Positions 21,109-33,594 of a DNA stretch of 64,000 nt are shown one piece after another. A program made the translations under genes and the position numbers. Position 1 is the first letter of the stretch; each line of letters starts with the position of its first letter. The notes under the pieces were generated by a model. The model saw nothing but the letters and a program-made list of their open reading frames with translations, did no database searches and had not been told where the DNA came from. Source of the stretch: Daphnia pulex (lineage: Eukaryota; Arthropoda; Branchiopoda; Diplostraca; Daphniidae); contig NC_060021.1 of the NCBI RefSeq assembly GCF_021134715.1, positions 372,001 to 436,000 of the forward strand. Reading direction: 5' to 3'.

Positions 21109-21330
21109 GCTTCATCCGGGGATTAACACAGTTTATCGAACTATGAAATAGCCTAAGATGCTTAATTTTTTAATTAAACTTTAATTTAATGAAAGTTGAG
21201 ATTTTTCGAAAATTCCAGGCCGACTTTTGACTTCTTTTTCGAGCAGCCATCTATGAACCATTTTTTGAAATAAGATTTCGCAGATGGCGCGGAACCTTGA
21301 TTTCGCAACCTCTACAATCTAAATCAGTTT
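21095..21330 (+). repeat. Upstream block of C2 genes, copy 3, orphan
   Basis: It matches 8145-8330 and 1305-1460 (shared: GATTATTGAAAATTAAGCTT, CACAGTTTATCGAACTATGA, GAGCAGCCATCTATGAACCA, CGCAACCTCTACAATCTAA), with two short insertions of its own. Homology stops before the TATA box and no C2 ORF follows. Confidence 0.8.
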
Positions 21331-21358
21331 GTTCTGGCTCTCACAAAACCTAATCGTT

Positions 21359-21405
21359 ATCTATTTAAAGTCTAATTTAAATTTAAAGTCTAATTTAAAT
21401 AACGG
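21359..21405 (+). repeat. Short tandem repeat TTTAAAGTCTAATTTAAA
   Basis: An 18-bp unit, TTTAAAGTCTAATTTAAA, occurs twice in succession in AT-rich DNA, followed by a partial AATTTAAAT-like copy. It is minor low-complexity sequence without gene context. Confidence 0.6.
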
Positions 21406-22344
21406 TTTAAATTTTAGTTATTAAATTTCAGGCAGACTATGCTTTTTTAATGCAGCGTTTCATATATTATACATTTCATATATTTCTCTCTACAAAGTAC
21501 AAACCCTTTATAATGTGCTTCGCTTCACTTTCAAAATTTGGTGCGCGACTTTTCATACTCAAAGCAAAGAGAAATAGGATAAAAGTAAAAAAGTTGGGTG
21601 TTTCGTCACGGAACTTCCTCGATTCCCCTTTTTTGTGGAACGTTCTGCATTTTGTATTTTAATATCTCCTTTAAATGATTTTTGAGAAGAAATATAACGG
21701 TAACTATTGGGGGTAACGGAAGAGCAAAACCAGTAAACAAATATAGATTGGACCAGAATTCTCGACGAAATTACTGGCGGCGTCATACCGTGCGTTTACA
21801 CAACTCACATGAGCAGCCCACAGACAGTTCCGGTTTCATAAACGAAAGAGCCTCGTCTCATTGGCACATTGGAACAATTACCAGAAAAAGACTGTATGTG
21901 CACTACGAAAGGTGAAATAACAAGAAAAAATAATATGACAGTAGAAGACAAGGCAGAAGGCACATAGAAAACAAAACTGTCAACGTAAACCTGTAACAAT
22001 GCAATGATCCCAAATTTTACTATCTAGGATATTATTTGTTTCTGCCCTACCGTACGCCCATTTTTCAACAATTGTTTTCTAAAGAATAAAAAGTTAACTA
22101 TGTCAACTAAATTGTGAGGCGGCTGATCGATAGTGATAAATACTAGGGCTTTCGACCTTTCTCGAAGCGCATATCAGCTACATTCGATTTTAGTTGTGTA
22201 TACGCGTTTCATCTCATACAGTCTCATCAGATTTAAAGGCAATGCGAGTATTGAATAGTGATATTAGTAATACGTGTGCTAATGAAAAAAATCTTTAAAA
22301 TGAGCACCAAGCGACATTTAACTGTTATTAAGATTCAAGCAAAA
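21406..22344. other. AT-rich spacer downstream of the fucosyltransferase gene
   Basis: Short frames (21450-21662, 21682-21915) are basic or hydrophobic by composition and show no domain. The distal part is likely 3' flank of the minus-strand fucosyltransferase. I see nothing else. Confidence 0.5.
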
Positions 22345-23601
22345 TTAGAATCCAGGAAAGAATTGCCAATTGGAGATATTAGCTGAACGAATGGAATGTT
22401 GAAGTTCTGTCGGGACACTAGAGATGTTACCGGCTAATACGACCTCTCCTCCACCCAAATACGCACTCCAGAATCCAAAGTTGCCGTAGGATATGATGGT
22501 GTGGTTGCAGGCTGCTAGTAATGCCATATCCTCGGCCGGATTTTCAGTATTTCGGTTCCCAGCGAATACGACATCGTTGTTGATCGGTTTCAGATGACTT
22601 CGACACCAATCCATATCATCGCTGGCGACGACAAACAAGCTTGAAGGAAACTTTTTTCGAAAATAATCCATGGCACGTGTGAAGTAGACTTCTCCGACTA
22701 GTTGCGCTTGGAAACGCCCTTTTAGGAACTGGCTGTAATCTACGTAATTGAAAAGAAAAATGGCACATTTATTTCCGATGTTTCATCATGAAAAATTATA
22801 AAAACTCACCTGTTCGGCGGACGTGCACTCCTACCTTGAATATTATAAAACAATTAATAGATTTGAAAAAAAAAATCTTTTCGATAAATTTAAATAACTT
22901 ACAAAAACAACGTTTTGGCGATTTTCTCTGAGTCGATATAATTCTGCTTGTGCTCGTTCAACGAACTGCTTCTTAAATCGAAATTCCTTCATGATTTCAT
23001 TCCGATGACGATGAAAAAGAGACACCGATGTAGGATAACCATCAATGTAGATGCCTTCTTCAGCAATTTTCGAGCGCTCACCCTTGTTCAATTTGTTGTA
23101 GACATGTAAATTCATAGAGTTCCACACGAGTGAACAATTTAGGTTGACAATTGTGGGAATTGAAGTTTCAAGGAAGTATTTGGTCAATGTGGTATAAGTT
23201 CGATGCTGCAAAATGGGGAAAAGGCCATCTCTCTTAGCTAATGCCCACAGTGTGGCATATTCTCCCATAAGATTTCCTAGGCGGCCTCCAGATTTGACTG
23301 TCAAAATACCACCTTTCCCACAAATGAAAGTTGAATTCTGGAAGTGCAATTGATGATTAAGGCTGGGATTGTTTGAAGTTAAAAGATTTTTGTGGGGTAA
23401 TTTAATGACTGGCTTGACGTGGAATGATTGATTATTTGAGATTTCGTTGATTGGTGCGACAAGTTTGACATCCTTTTCTTTTTTTAGCTTCCATGGATCT
23501 TGAGTGAGAAAATTACTTGTTCGACAAGAGAGTATCAGAAAGAAAGCGAATCCAATCAGGAGTAGAGAAAACACTGTCCGTTTTATGTTGCATCTAGGCA
23601 T
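22345..23601 (-). CDS. Galactoside alpha-1,2-fucosyltransferase-like (GT11), 3 exons
   Basis: Transfers fucose from GDP-fucose to terminal galactose in an alpha-1,2 linkage, if the family assignment holds; acts in the Golgi lumen. Exons 23601-22903, 22834-22810 and 22739-22345 total 1119 nt (372 aa) in frame with GT/AG sites. Residues about 8-27 (RTVFSLLLIGFAFFLILSCR) form the type II signal anchor. A stem with N-glycosylation sites follows, then the catalytic region: GGRLGNLMGEYATLWALA near 105, the GDP-fucose-binding VGVHVRRTDY at 234-243, FVVASDDMDWC near 290, and EDMALLAACNHTIISYGNFG with WSAYL in the last 70 residues. All family motifs are intact, so the gene looks functional. Exon 2 is only 25 nt and codes VGVHVRRT. 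It sits head-to-head with NDUFS2. Confidence 0.9.
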
Positions 23602-24124
23602 TCTTCTTCCATTATTTTAATTGCATTAGAAAAATTGTTAATGAGTATGATATCATTTGTAAACAAATCGCGGATGCCTGAAAATACAAGGAATGTTATG
23701 ATTACAACTGCATAGGGAAATTTAAAAAACTGTTTACCTTATTTTCTGAAAGAGATGACGACAAATATTAAAACAGTTGTTGAAATCATTGCAATTTCCT
23801 GTGCGTATCTTCTGTAACTCCTAGTTTTGTTTTTAGTTTTTTTACATGAAATAATTAGGGGGTGGATACCACCGGAAGACTTGACTAACAAAGTCTCGAC
23901 TCGACTTTGACTGGACTGTAAACCGGATGGCTGAGAGCCAGATCAGCCAGACAAAAAAAGAAATGATTGTTCACAGCACATGCTGTCTGATGCGCGGAAA
24001 GACAAAAGTAGCTAGTTACCAATTGTACTCCTAGGTATCGCTGTTCGGTAAATGTGCTACTTCAGAGCCATCTAGCAACTAAATGTTACATTCGGGAATT
24101 TTTTGTGTATTTCTCTGAAGAAAA
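23602..24124. promoter_or_regulatory. Divergent intergenic region between fucosyltransferase and NDUFS2
   Basis: Only 523 bp separate the two start codons on opposite strands, so both promoters must lie here and may share elements. No clear TATA box faces NDUFS2, as is usual for housekeeping genes. Part of it will be 5' UTR of either gene. Confidence 0.6.
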
Positions 24125-26081
24125 ATGTCTGCCGTTATTGGACTTGGGTTGAAAAAGGGAACTATTTCCCTAATTAATTCTGCACCAAAGTCTCTGTTAC
24201 CCCATTTTTCCTTAGGATTCTTTGCCAAGTAAGATTTGTGTTTAATTTATTTTAAATGGTCTGCTCAGCAACTTTATTTACATGAACCTAAACCCTTACA
24301 TAATTTCTTGTAGGTAGTGGGTTATTCTTTCTTTCGTGTCGGTAAATGATTTTGTTTTCTTTTGCAGCCCACGGCGACATGGGGCAACATGGAATCCTGA
24401 TATGGAATATTACAAACAATATGATATGCCATGTCTAATTCCGCAAACCAAAGCAAATGTATGGAAAATGCCTCCTTTAAACCACTATGAAGCTCCAGTA
24501 GAGAAATCGGTCACCAATATCAACCTTAATTTTGGTCCACAACATCCAGCTGCCCATGGTGTATTACGTTTAGTCTTGGAACTTGATGGAGAAGTAAAAA
24601 CCGATTTTTTCTCTTTTTAGTGTGACTGCCTTTGTATTCACATTACCATTACTTTTTCATTTGATAGACTGTTGTCAGAGCTGATCCTCATATCGGCTTG
24701 CTGCACAGAGGTACAGAAAAGCTGATTGAGTACAAAACTTACACTCAAGCTCTTCCCTACTTTGACCGTTTGGACTATGTTTCGATGATGGGAAATGAGC
24801 AATGCTATTCACTGGCTGTTGAAAAATTGTTAAACATTGACGTCCCACTAAGAGCCAAATATATTCGAGGTGAGGAGTTATTTTTATCGCAATTCTAAAT
24901 ATCATATGACTAATGACATTTTTAAAAAATATTTCTCAATTATTTAGTGCTCTTTGCCGAACTTACGCGCATTCTAAATCACTTGATGCAAATCGGTACT
25001 CACGCCTTGGATATCGGTGCTTTGACGCCCTTCTTTTGGCTGTTCGAAGAGCGTGAGAAGATGATGGAATTCTACGAACGTGTATCAGGAGCTCGCATGC
25101 ACGCTGCCTATGTTCGCCCAGGAGGAGTGGCTCTGGTAGAATTTTCTTTTCAAATGTCCACTAAAAACATTTCTCTTATCGCCAACGTTTTGATCTTGAC
25201 AGGACCTCCCGTTGGGTCTCATGGATGACATCTACGAGTTTTCCAGCAAATTCGGAGAACGTATCGATGAAATGGAAGACGTTTTGACTGCCAACCGCAT
25301 TTGGAAACAGCGAACCGTCGACATTGGTATCGTTTCCGCCGAAGACGCACTTAATTACGGTTTCAGTGGTGTCATGTTGCGCGGATCTGGAATCAAGTGG
25401 GACCTGAGGAAAACTCAACCTTACGACGCCTATGATTTGGTTGAATTTGACGTTCCCGTGGGACTAAAAGGCGACTGCTATGACAGGTAATGTCACATCA
25501 CCTCGTCTTCGCAGCACAAGATAATAAATTTCATAATTTTCTTAGATACCTGTGCCGTGTTGAAGAGATGCGGGAATCTCTCCGCATCATCGAGCAATGC
25601 CTGAATAAAATGCCGGTGGGTGAGGTCCGTGTTGACGATGCCAAAATCATGGCGCCCAAGCGATCCGAAATGAAAACGTCGATGGAAGCTCTCATTCACC
25701 ATTTCAAGTTGTTCACACAGGGCTATAACGTTCCTCCAGGAGCCACTTACACGGCTGTAGAGAATCCCAAAGGTATCTTGTTATTATCTATTGGCTTAAA
25801 CCAAATTTCAATCTAATTCGTTGTTGATTTCCAGGTGAATTTGGTGTGTATCTCGTTTCTGACGGTTCTTCACGCCCATATCGCTGCAAAATCAAGGCGC
25901 CAGGTTTCGCCCATCTGGCCGCGTTGGAGAAAGTCGGCCGCAACCACATGCTCGCCGATATTGTCGCCATCATTGGTTCGTTTTTAATTATATGCAGATT
26001 TCGTCCTGGAATATATGACCGTCTAATTAAATTTGATTCGCAGGTACACTGGATGTGGTTTTTGGAGAAATTGATCGCTGA
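24125..26081 (+). CDS. NDUFS2: NADH:ubiquinone oxidoreductase 49-kDa subunit (NDUFS2), mitochondrial
   Basis: Core subunit of the complex I peripheral arm that helps form the quinone pocket beside cluster N2. Exons: 24125-24228, 24368-24593, 24668-24869, 24948-25135, 25203-25486, 25546-25772, 25835-25975, 26044-26081. All have GT/AG borders and sum to 1410 nt, 469 aa, close to the usual animal length. Residues 1 to about 35 ([20 protein letters not shown] onwards) are a basic, Ser-rich transit peptide. Conserved landmarks follow: [20 protein letters not shown] with the quinone-pocket His, [33 protein letters not shown] with the pocket Tyr, [44 protein letters not shown], and the C-terminal DVVFGEIDR. 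No lesions seen. Introns are 66-139 bp, typical of this gene-dense part. Confidence 0.97.
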
Positions 26082-26431
26082 ATGTGTTCCACGCCCTCTT
26101 TATCTCCACACCGGTGACTTGAATAACTGGAAATGGAGTTTGTATATGTAAAGCCGAGTTGAATTAGGTGATTATATAATACACATACAGTGGTTGAAAT
26201 GTGTATGGGAAAATTTAATTCAACCTCTACCATGAAACTCTTGACTTTAGTTGACGTAAAATGCTATTCATGTTCAAGTTTTAAGCAGAAATGGTTCGAA
26301 AATGTATTCATTTTCCTCCTGGTTTCGTGTTGTGATGACTTAGAAACACGATCATTGGATATTAGAGAACCCCAGTCAAAGTAATTCGTGGGCGGATAGG
26401 TATATTCAGCCTTTTTATTATTTCTTCAAGG

Positions 26432-26437
26432 AAATAA
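26432..26437 (+). terminator. Polyadenylation signal of NDUFS2
   Basis: AATAAA lies about 350 bp past the NDUFS2 stop and just ahead of the convergent open frame ending at 26516. It is the nearest full match downstream of the gene. Confidence 0.5.
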
Positions 26438-26515
26438 AAGTAGATTTTCTGTTTTCTTTTAATTATTTTTCTTATTCAGAAAATCTTTGGGTTTTCCTCC
26501 TTTTTGGCGCTTTCT

Positions 26516-26797
26516 TTAATAGGGTCGAGGCGTAATCTCGGTAATGGTGCCTTTTAGCTTTTTCGTACACGCGAGAGTCATGTGCATTTGAGCTCCATTA
26601 CTTGGTTGCATGACACCATTAATGCAGTTGGCTACTGCTTCCATTGCAACGACGACGACGCTGTCACTGGATCGAATGTAATCTTGACATTGAGGTGTAA
26701 GCTCTTTCTTAGATATATATTTTTCCTTACTCCTTTTATCTGAACCGGAGAAGGAGAGTGGGCTGCGCTGGTTCTTCTTTAGCTCGGCACTGTTCAA
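26516..26797 (-). CDS. Possible terminal exon of an unidentified gene (93 codons)
   Basis: A minus-strand frame of 93 codons is soluble and charged in character (LKKNQRSPLSFSGSDKRSKE, later ISKKELTPQCQDYIRSSDSV, ending TEITPRPY). It has no ATG at its start: the frame opens directly after CTGAATGCTAG, which would serve as a splice acceptor, with a stop just upstream. An internal Met exists near residue 52. It converges on NDUFS2, with stops about 435 bp apart. The amino acid mix looks more coding than the frames to its right, but I cannot place it in a family and found no partner exon. Confidence 0.4.
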   Translation of the reverse strand: MNSAELKKNQRSPLSFSGSDKRSKEKYISKKELTPQCQDYIRSSDSVVVVAMEAVANCINGVMQPSNGAQMHMTLACTKKLKGTITEITPRPY

Positions 26798-29190
26798 CTA
26801 GCATTCAGGAATCGATTCACAATGTTTGGATCGCTGCTGGTGTAGTAGACTCGATGGCGTGGTTCGGTGGACTCGGGAAAAAAAGGTGAGCTAGGATCCA
26901 CTAGGCACTAGTGTAGGCAGTAGGAGTATCAAGGAGGATCCTGTGATCTATCCGTAGGGGGGAAAGACGAGCGTCAGTGCCCGAGGGAACGCGCTCGTGT
27001 TCACGAGATCAATACTCGACGGCCGGGCCGCCGCCGCCGCCGCCAACCCACGCCAAGCCCCACTCCTAATCATTCCACCCACCGTCTTTTGATTTAAATG
27101 CATCGAATCGCATGGAATTTGGGCCTAATCTAATGCAATATCATTCATTTCTTTTGACTCGAATCAACAAATGGAACAGCCCAAGAAATAAAAGATTTGT
27201 GAAAGAATTTGTTTTTGACATGTCCAATAATTACAGCTCGTCTATTATAATACAGAAGGTATAGGAAAAACCAATTGGGATTTAAGTTGTTGGCTTTTGG
27301 GGTTGTATATCTATAAAACTGCTGGCAGTCGAGTAATATATGTCGACCGTACGTCGGTGTAGTTCTATTCAGTTGGTTTGTCTTGAAAAGGACGTGGTGG
27401 TAGAGTATCGATTTTTCGGCTGCAATGAAGGGGGCGGACAACACTGTACGAGTGGTGTATAGGTGGGAGGTTTTCGGACGTGAAGCTGTACCCCACCATC
27501 TTTGATGAGATATATCGCATGTAACCCATGCATGCCCATACACAGCAGCCGAATAGACGCGGGGGGACCTTATGGCGGGGTGGTGGGCGAGAGTAACTGT
27601 AATGACTATTGCCGGGCATATGTAGAAGAGATGGGGGGGACGGACACGTCAGACCCGATATCACCGCGCACACAAGAAAGATGGTTAAAGCATATCGTCC
27701 TTTTTTCTTTCTTCTTTTGTTGTGGCGCACACACGCAAGAGATAATACCAGCAAGCCCCTCCTGTGAGCTTGTAAATTGTGGTGACTCTTTTCATTATCG
27801 TTTCTTCTGAGACGTCTAAGCGGTTGGACGTTTGATGGGTCGGTCGGGCGTGGTGGTAGCGGGGGGTTGTTTCATTTCTAAGGCCCGGTTATCGCGAGGA
27901 GAAGACGGCCTGGCCGGCGTGATTTAACGATATGGAGGCGGTTGCTCTTGTGCACGGCATCTAATAGTACCCGCAACACCAATTTATGCAACGACCATAT
28001 AGTCTGCCAAGCATGAAATTTTCCCTTCTTCTTTTCATCACTTTTTCTTTTGGGTGATGGTTGTTGTTGTTGTTCATGGCCGTCGTTGTTATCGTACACG
28101 CACTTGAACGTCTGCTGCACCGCGTTCTATAGACAATCTATCCGCCACGTCTATTGGCTGTTTTTTATTTTTTTTCTTGTGTCCAACAAAAGAAAAATCT
28201 GGGAACGTTTTCCTGGTGATTTTTCATGAAAAATTGCCGAATGTACGTACCATAAGCCAGCGGACAGAAATAATAAAATAAAAGTAGCCATTGTCGTGAG
28301 ATGGTTCTGATAAAAATTTGGCCAGTCGCATTTCCTTTTAAGGTGCTGGTTCCACAAATGTTTTTTGTTAAATATTTTTAACGTCTGCCAACAAGGGTTC
28401 ATGCCAACTTGACGCCCAGAGCGCCAAAATCGTAATATTTAAAAAAACTTGTTTTGATTATACATTGCTCGATTTATGTACCTCAGACGCACAGACAGGA
28501 GAAACATCCAACACCTTCACACAATAAATTCGGCGGTGCGGACGAGAGAGAAAAGATTATCTGTTGTAATAATGTGGCGTCTCTGCTCTGGGGATTGTAT
28601 ACAACTGTCGGGGCTCGACGATGGAATTGTGCTCATAGTTACTATAGGGTCTCTCAACAGCAACCATATCTTCCGTCTGTACTCTTCTTCGGCGAAACAA
28701 ATAAAGAAGGGGAGCATATCCAATATTATTAGATATAACTCTATATTCTATCCTGCTATGTAGACGTGTACACGTGTGTGTGTTCTCTCTCCCTGGCATC
28801 TTGCGCCGAGTTGATTCGATTGCCCTGGCATCTCTCCGTCTTGTCTCTTGTATTCCCGTTTCTAAATAATAATAATAAAAGGACAGCGACACGGACGTTC
28901 TTGTAATTGTTTATCGTCTCGATTGTATCAAACGAAACGTTCCGGTTATTGCGGAAGCGTGCTCCATTTTCATCCATCTGATGCGGTTGTTTGGTCGTCA
29001 ATTGTTTTCCCGTTGAAAGCCAGCAGTTGCTGCTGGATCGGATTTTCCGTTTTACTTTCAATCCTTGTCGTCACGTAGATATTATATAAAATGGTACATG
29101 GGTATAGGCTCCTACGGAATGATTACTGGACGCAACCTTGATGGCCAGACACATTTACAGCTCCTTATTCTTCGGCCAATGAAAAGCCGA

Positions 29191-29213
29191 TGCTGCTGCT
29201 GCTGCTGCTGCTG
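29191..29213 (+). repeat. (GCT)n microsatellite
   Basis: About seven perfect GCT triplets followed by GCAGC. On the minus strand it adds a poly-Ala run to a spurious frame. Confidence 0.9.
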
Positions 29214-32200
29214 CAGCACTGCTGGGTCTGTAATCTTCTTTGGGGTCTAATCTTTTGGATATAGTAGAGGGCCGGGTGCTGATAGCTCTTGCTACTACTA
29301 CTAGCCTACTATAGACTTGTCTCCTCTGCCCGTTTAGGCCGCGCTTTTGTATCGCTATCCACTTGAAATTGCTGTTGTTGTTTCTTTTCTTATTATTGGA
29401 CGAGTATCGCCCAGCTGTGGCCCGCGTCTTATATAACGCGCACCCGGAGCATTGGCTGTGTATATAAGAGGCCAGACGTTGAGCTACGGCCTCGTCTATA
29501 CACAGCAAGAGAGCCCAGCAGTCTAATACAATAGCCGGCAATAGATCCCTGTAGCTTATATAGACGGGCCCAGCAGCACATATAACTGTCCGAGTGCTGA
29601 ATGAAAGTGTTGCTGCTGCTGCTGCCCGTTCCGGCATCAGCTCATATAATCGCCTGCTTGCCTTTTGCAACGCCGCCGAACTTGAGAGAGAAGAATAAGC
29701 TGCCGGCCTATGCCCGCCTACTTCCTTCGTGTAATAAATCAGCTCCCAAGACAACGCCTAGAGACAATTGGCTTTGGGGTAGTACATCGCCAAAGAGGCG
29801 CAAGAGCTTTTCATCGCGCTTATATCTTTGATTGCCCCTTGCAGCAGCATCAGGCCGGCAGCTCTCTCTCTTTGATATTTATTCGCCCGTCTATACCCCC
29901 TGCAGGCATCGCTAAGAGTCTCGCTGTTAAACGTCCTCCTATATAGACGAGAGAGATAACATTTCATGTTCCGCATCTTATACATTTATCTAGAAAACGC
30001 TGGAGCGTTTAGATAGTACAAGACTAGACACACCTCGTAGCCATTTTGCCATAGAACCCTATAGACACACTATATCGCAACTCTATTGCGGATAGACTCC
30101 TTTTGAAGACTGCTGGGGCCCCCCTCCAAACTAGATATTATACCAGTGCTGTAGACGCGTGAATAGAATACCAAATGGCCATCAGACCACTATACAGCTA
30201 TACCATCATATGCCTATAAACTAGGCGAGTCGCGGTGTATTGGTTTTTCCTTTGGCGTAGTAGTAGAGAAATGCTGTCGTCCTTTTTTATTTTTCTCTTC
30301 ATTATTCCGCGAGCTGGATATCAACTCTTGGGGTTTAGGGTTACACACGGATGGAGTTACGGCGGGTCTTGTCGACCGAGTTAATATCGGAGATTCGGTA
30401 TAGTACCAGACTCCCCGCGCTCGAGTGCTCCTCCGTATTTTGCCATGGATTATAGGCAAGCGCAGCACGTGACCAGTATTATATATTGTGCAGTCGTTCT
30501 GTCGAGAAAGCGACCGACTTGATGATATTCTACAGGATAGAAGAAGATGTTTTGATGGATCGACCGGAGCATCAACTAATATTACGGAATCATCATCGCT
30601 CACGCTGCTCATCCAGGCGTATAAGGCAGCACTCTCGACTACTATGTGATGGCACATGTATAAGCGCTAAGTATATTCGAGAGTCGACTGTCAATTCAAT
30701 CGAATCAATCATAATACTATACACCGCAGTCTTGCACGTTCTTCGGTGATTTCAAATCAATTTTATTTGCGGCGAATATTGCTGTGCCGTTTCAAAAGTC
30801 AACATTCCAATCTCGACAATAGTACATAGTCAAGAATGTGCATTATTAAACAGTTGAATATATAAAGTATTGGAAATGTCGACGCAAGAAATTTTATTTC
30901 ATCCCTCCCTATACCCCCCATAGTTTGTATGGGGAAAGATATGAATATAAGAAGAAGAAGAGTGCTAGAAGAGACGGCCAGCTTCCTGTTTTGGCCGTCT
31001 ATAAGCCAACTCTCGGCGGGGATTTTTCTCCCCCATGAAAACGATGGGGTCTCCCTCCATATAGTTTTGAATAAGACGAGTTGTATGTCAAAAACCACAG
31101 CACGACAGAGAGGCTCATGCCGGACGAGTATAGTAGGTAGTGCTGCCACTGTATATGGATTGAGCTGGCCAGCAGCAGGAAAAGCAAAAGAGCTTTTTCC
31201 CTTTTGCTGTTTTAAGGCGTTACGCCATCACAGCGCTCCTCAAAAAGTCTATTTTCTTTTCCAAACTGCTGGCACGGGCGCTGTCGCCTCTGAAAGCATT
31301 ATCAGATGCTTGTTATTGGAAGCAGAGACTATGGGGATTGTCAAAGTTTATTCAAAAAACGCCAGGGCCCACATCAGCGTCTATGCACCATCCATTCAAA
31401 GTGCTGGTGGCGCTCCTGTTCTTGTCTAAACACAAAAATCTTTTTTGTTTAGACGACACGCTAAATGGCATGGCAAACAACACACAGACCACATGCGGAG
31501 CTAGAAAAATAAGAGGGTGGAATTTTTATGGATTATTATACAGAGAGTTGTAAACGATGGAAACATTTATTTATTCTTGTAGATTTGAAATCAACGGTGG
31601 AAAAAAACGGAAATAGTTGACTGATGTAGGCCTTTGATATACATGGTGACGGGTGCTATAATATACTGGCGTTTTGTGTATAGATGTGACGATTGGTGAT
31701 GAATGTCGGGGGGTTGACACAATGGAGCGTGCTGCTGAGTGTCGGAAGACAATCGGCCGCCGGATGTGTCGGATGAGGTGGAGGAATAAAGATTGTAGGG
31801 AGGAAATCATCCATTGATTCACACACAGCAATAGTGAACGTGTGTATATAGATTAAAGGGATATATCGCGGGTGAGAGAAAGGGGTTGTGTATAAGGGGG
31901 AAGTGTGAAAAGCAGGAGAGATCAAAAATCTAAAAAGATTCTTTGATTAGAAACGCGTGAAAGGAGGGGCTGCTGGATATGATGGCAACCGCACCAGCAC
32001 CAACAAGAACAAGAAGTCAGTGGGGTGTGTGGATGGAGGAGGAGGGTGGCAGCAGCAGCAGCGACGTTATAGACTTTGATCACAATTTCCCAACAAAGAC
32101 TCTGAACGCTCCAAAAGTCGCAGAATGAATGGCACCAGCTTCTATAAAAGATAAAGGGACTCTATATTCCTTCTTTTCACCATATGGATTTGTAACGGCA

Positions 32201-33568
32201 ACGGCCAGCAGTAGAGAGGGTGGCTGGCCAGAATGGGCCGCGTAATTGAATCGACTAATGGAGGTCACCCTCCGCCTATACACACTGCGGTAGAAGAGAA
32301 CACGACCAGCAGGAGAGAGAACAGGAAAAAAGTGAACTGTATACTATCAACTTATATACATCAAGTCTATATAGCTCCTATATACTCTTTTATATAGTGA
32401 AACGTATATATCCGGCGCACGGTCCTATACATGTATTATAAGACCCAGCACAGCACAGCTGTCGAGAGATCAGCCAAGAGAGGGAGGGAGGACCTATATA
32501 GCACCGCCGTCCAATTAATGAAACGAAATACAACCCTCCCGCACCATCGTCGTCGCTTATATTTCCTGCAGCAGGTTTGGATTTCATCTCTCTGGCTCCT
32601 TGATTTTTTGTCGAGCGGATCTAGATCAATTTAATTCTGATTTATATCTCTCTGTTTTAATTTTCTTTGATTATTTCTTTCTAGCTGCTGCTGTATATAT
32701 TCCCCATTGTGTTTTACATTAATTTTGGGGGTTTGGCCGGGGTTGCTGGTATATAAGAAGCTGGATGAGAGCGAGAGAGAAAAAGAAAAATCTGTGATGG
32801 ATGGGAGGTTGATAGATTCATCACCCGGTGCGCACGACGCGCGGTCTTTGGGTTGACGTGCAAGAATGAGGAAGTTAGACCTTCCTCCTTCTCTTTTAGC
32901 TCAGCTCCGGCCATGTTGTATATGGCTTGTGGGTTTTAATAGGCCATAGCATGTACAAGGACGTCTCTCTTTCTATTTCCCAGCAGCTATAGTGCATGAA
33001 CAGGGACGATATACTCTACTACAACATGCTGTATTGGATACAAGTTGCACAAGAGCAGAACCGTCATGGAGCCGCGGGTCTGAGGACCGCGTGCTGATGC
33101 AAGAGACGTCTCATTGTCGGTAATGGGTCCATTGATGGATAACAAAACGAGAAAGAAGAAGAAGAAAAAGGAATTGACACTGAACATGCACACGTGACCG
33201 TCAACAAAGTGCTAATAACTATAGAGCTATGCAGCATATGTAGAGAGACGCCCTTCCGGAAATACATTGACGTCATCAGTGCTCTCCATATCATTTGCTA
33301 TTTACGCCGAATTTGTAATTATAGTTGACTTTTGTGCTATTATATTAATTCTGGACAAGAGCAAATAACACGTGAATTTCAATTACAACAGCCTCAGCCA
33401 ACATTTGAAATGTCTGTAATTATTGGACAGAGTCTACTCTGTTTGTGCTGTTTTCTCTGCAACACTCGTCCCGGCTGATGTTGCGTAACACGAACCAAAT
33501 TTAGACGCAACGAGCCGGGCCGAATAATATTAATCGGATGCGCACGATTCTTATTCCACTTTTGAAAT

Positions 33569-33594
33569 GAGCGCGCGTGGGCCCGCGCGCGCTC
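33569..33594. repeat. GC-only imperfect palindrome
   Basis: GAGCGCGCG, a short GTGGGCCC-like centre and CGCGCGCTC pair over the whole 26 bp with a single off-centre mismatch pair. It stands out in AT-rich surroundings and is bracketed by direct TGAAAT copies. Confidence 0.6.

Noticed and set aside
29155..29754. 199-codon minus-strand ORF
   Set aside because: Its length depends on a GCT microsatellite read as poly-Ala and other low-complexity stretches; no domain and no splice or promoter context.
30929..31429. 166-codon plus-strand ORF
   Set aside because: No recognisable domain, composition typical of translated non-coding DNA, and overlapping minus-strand frames are equally open.
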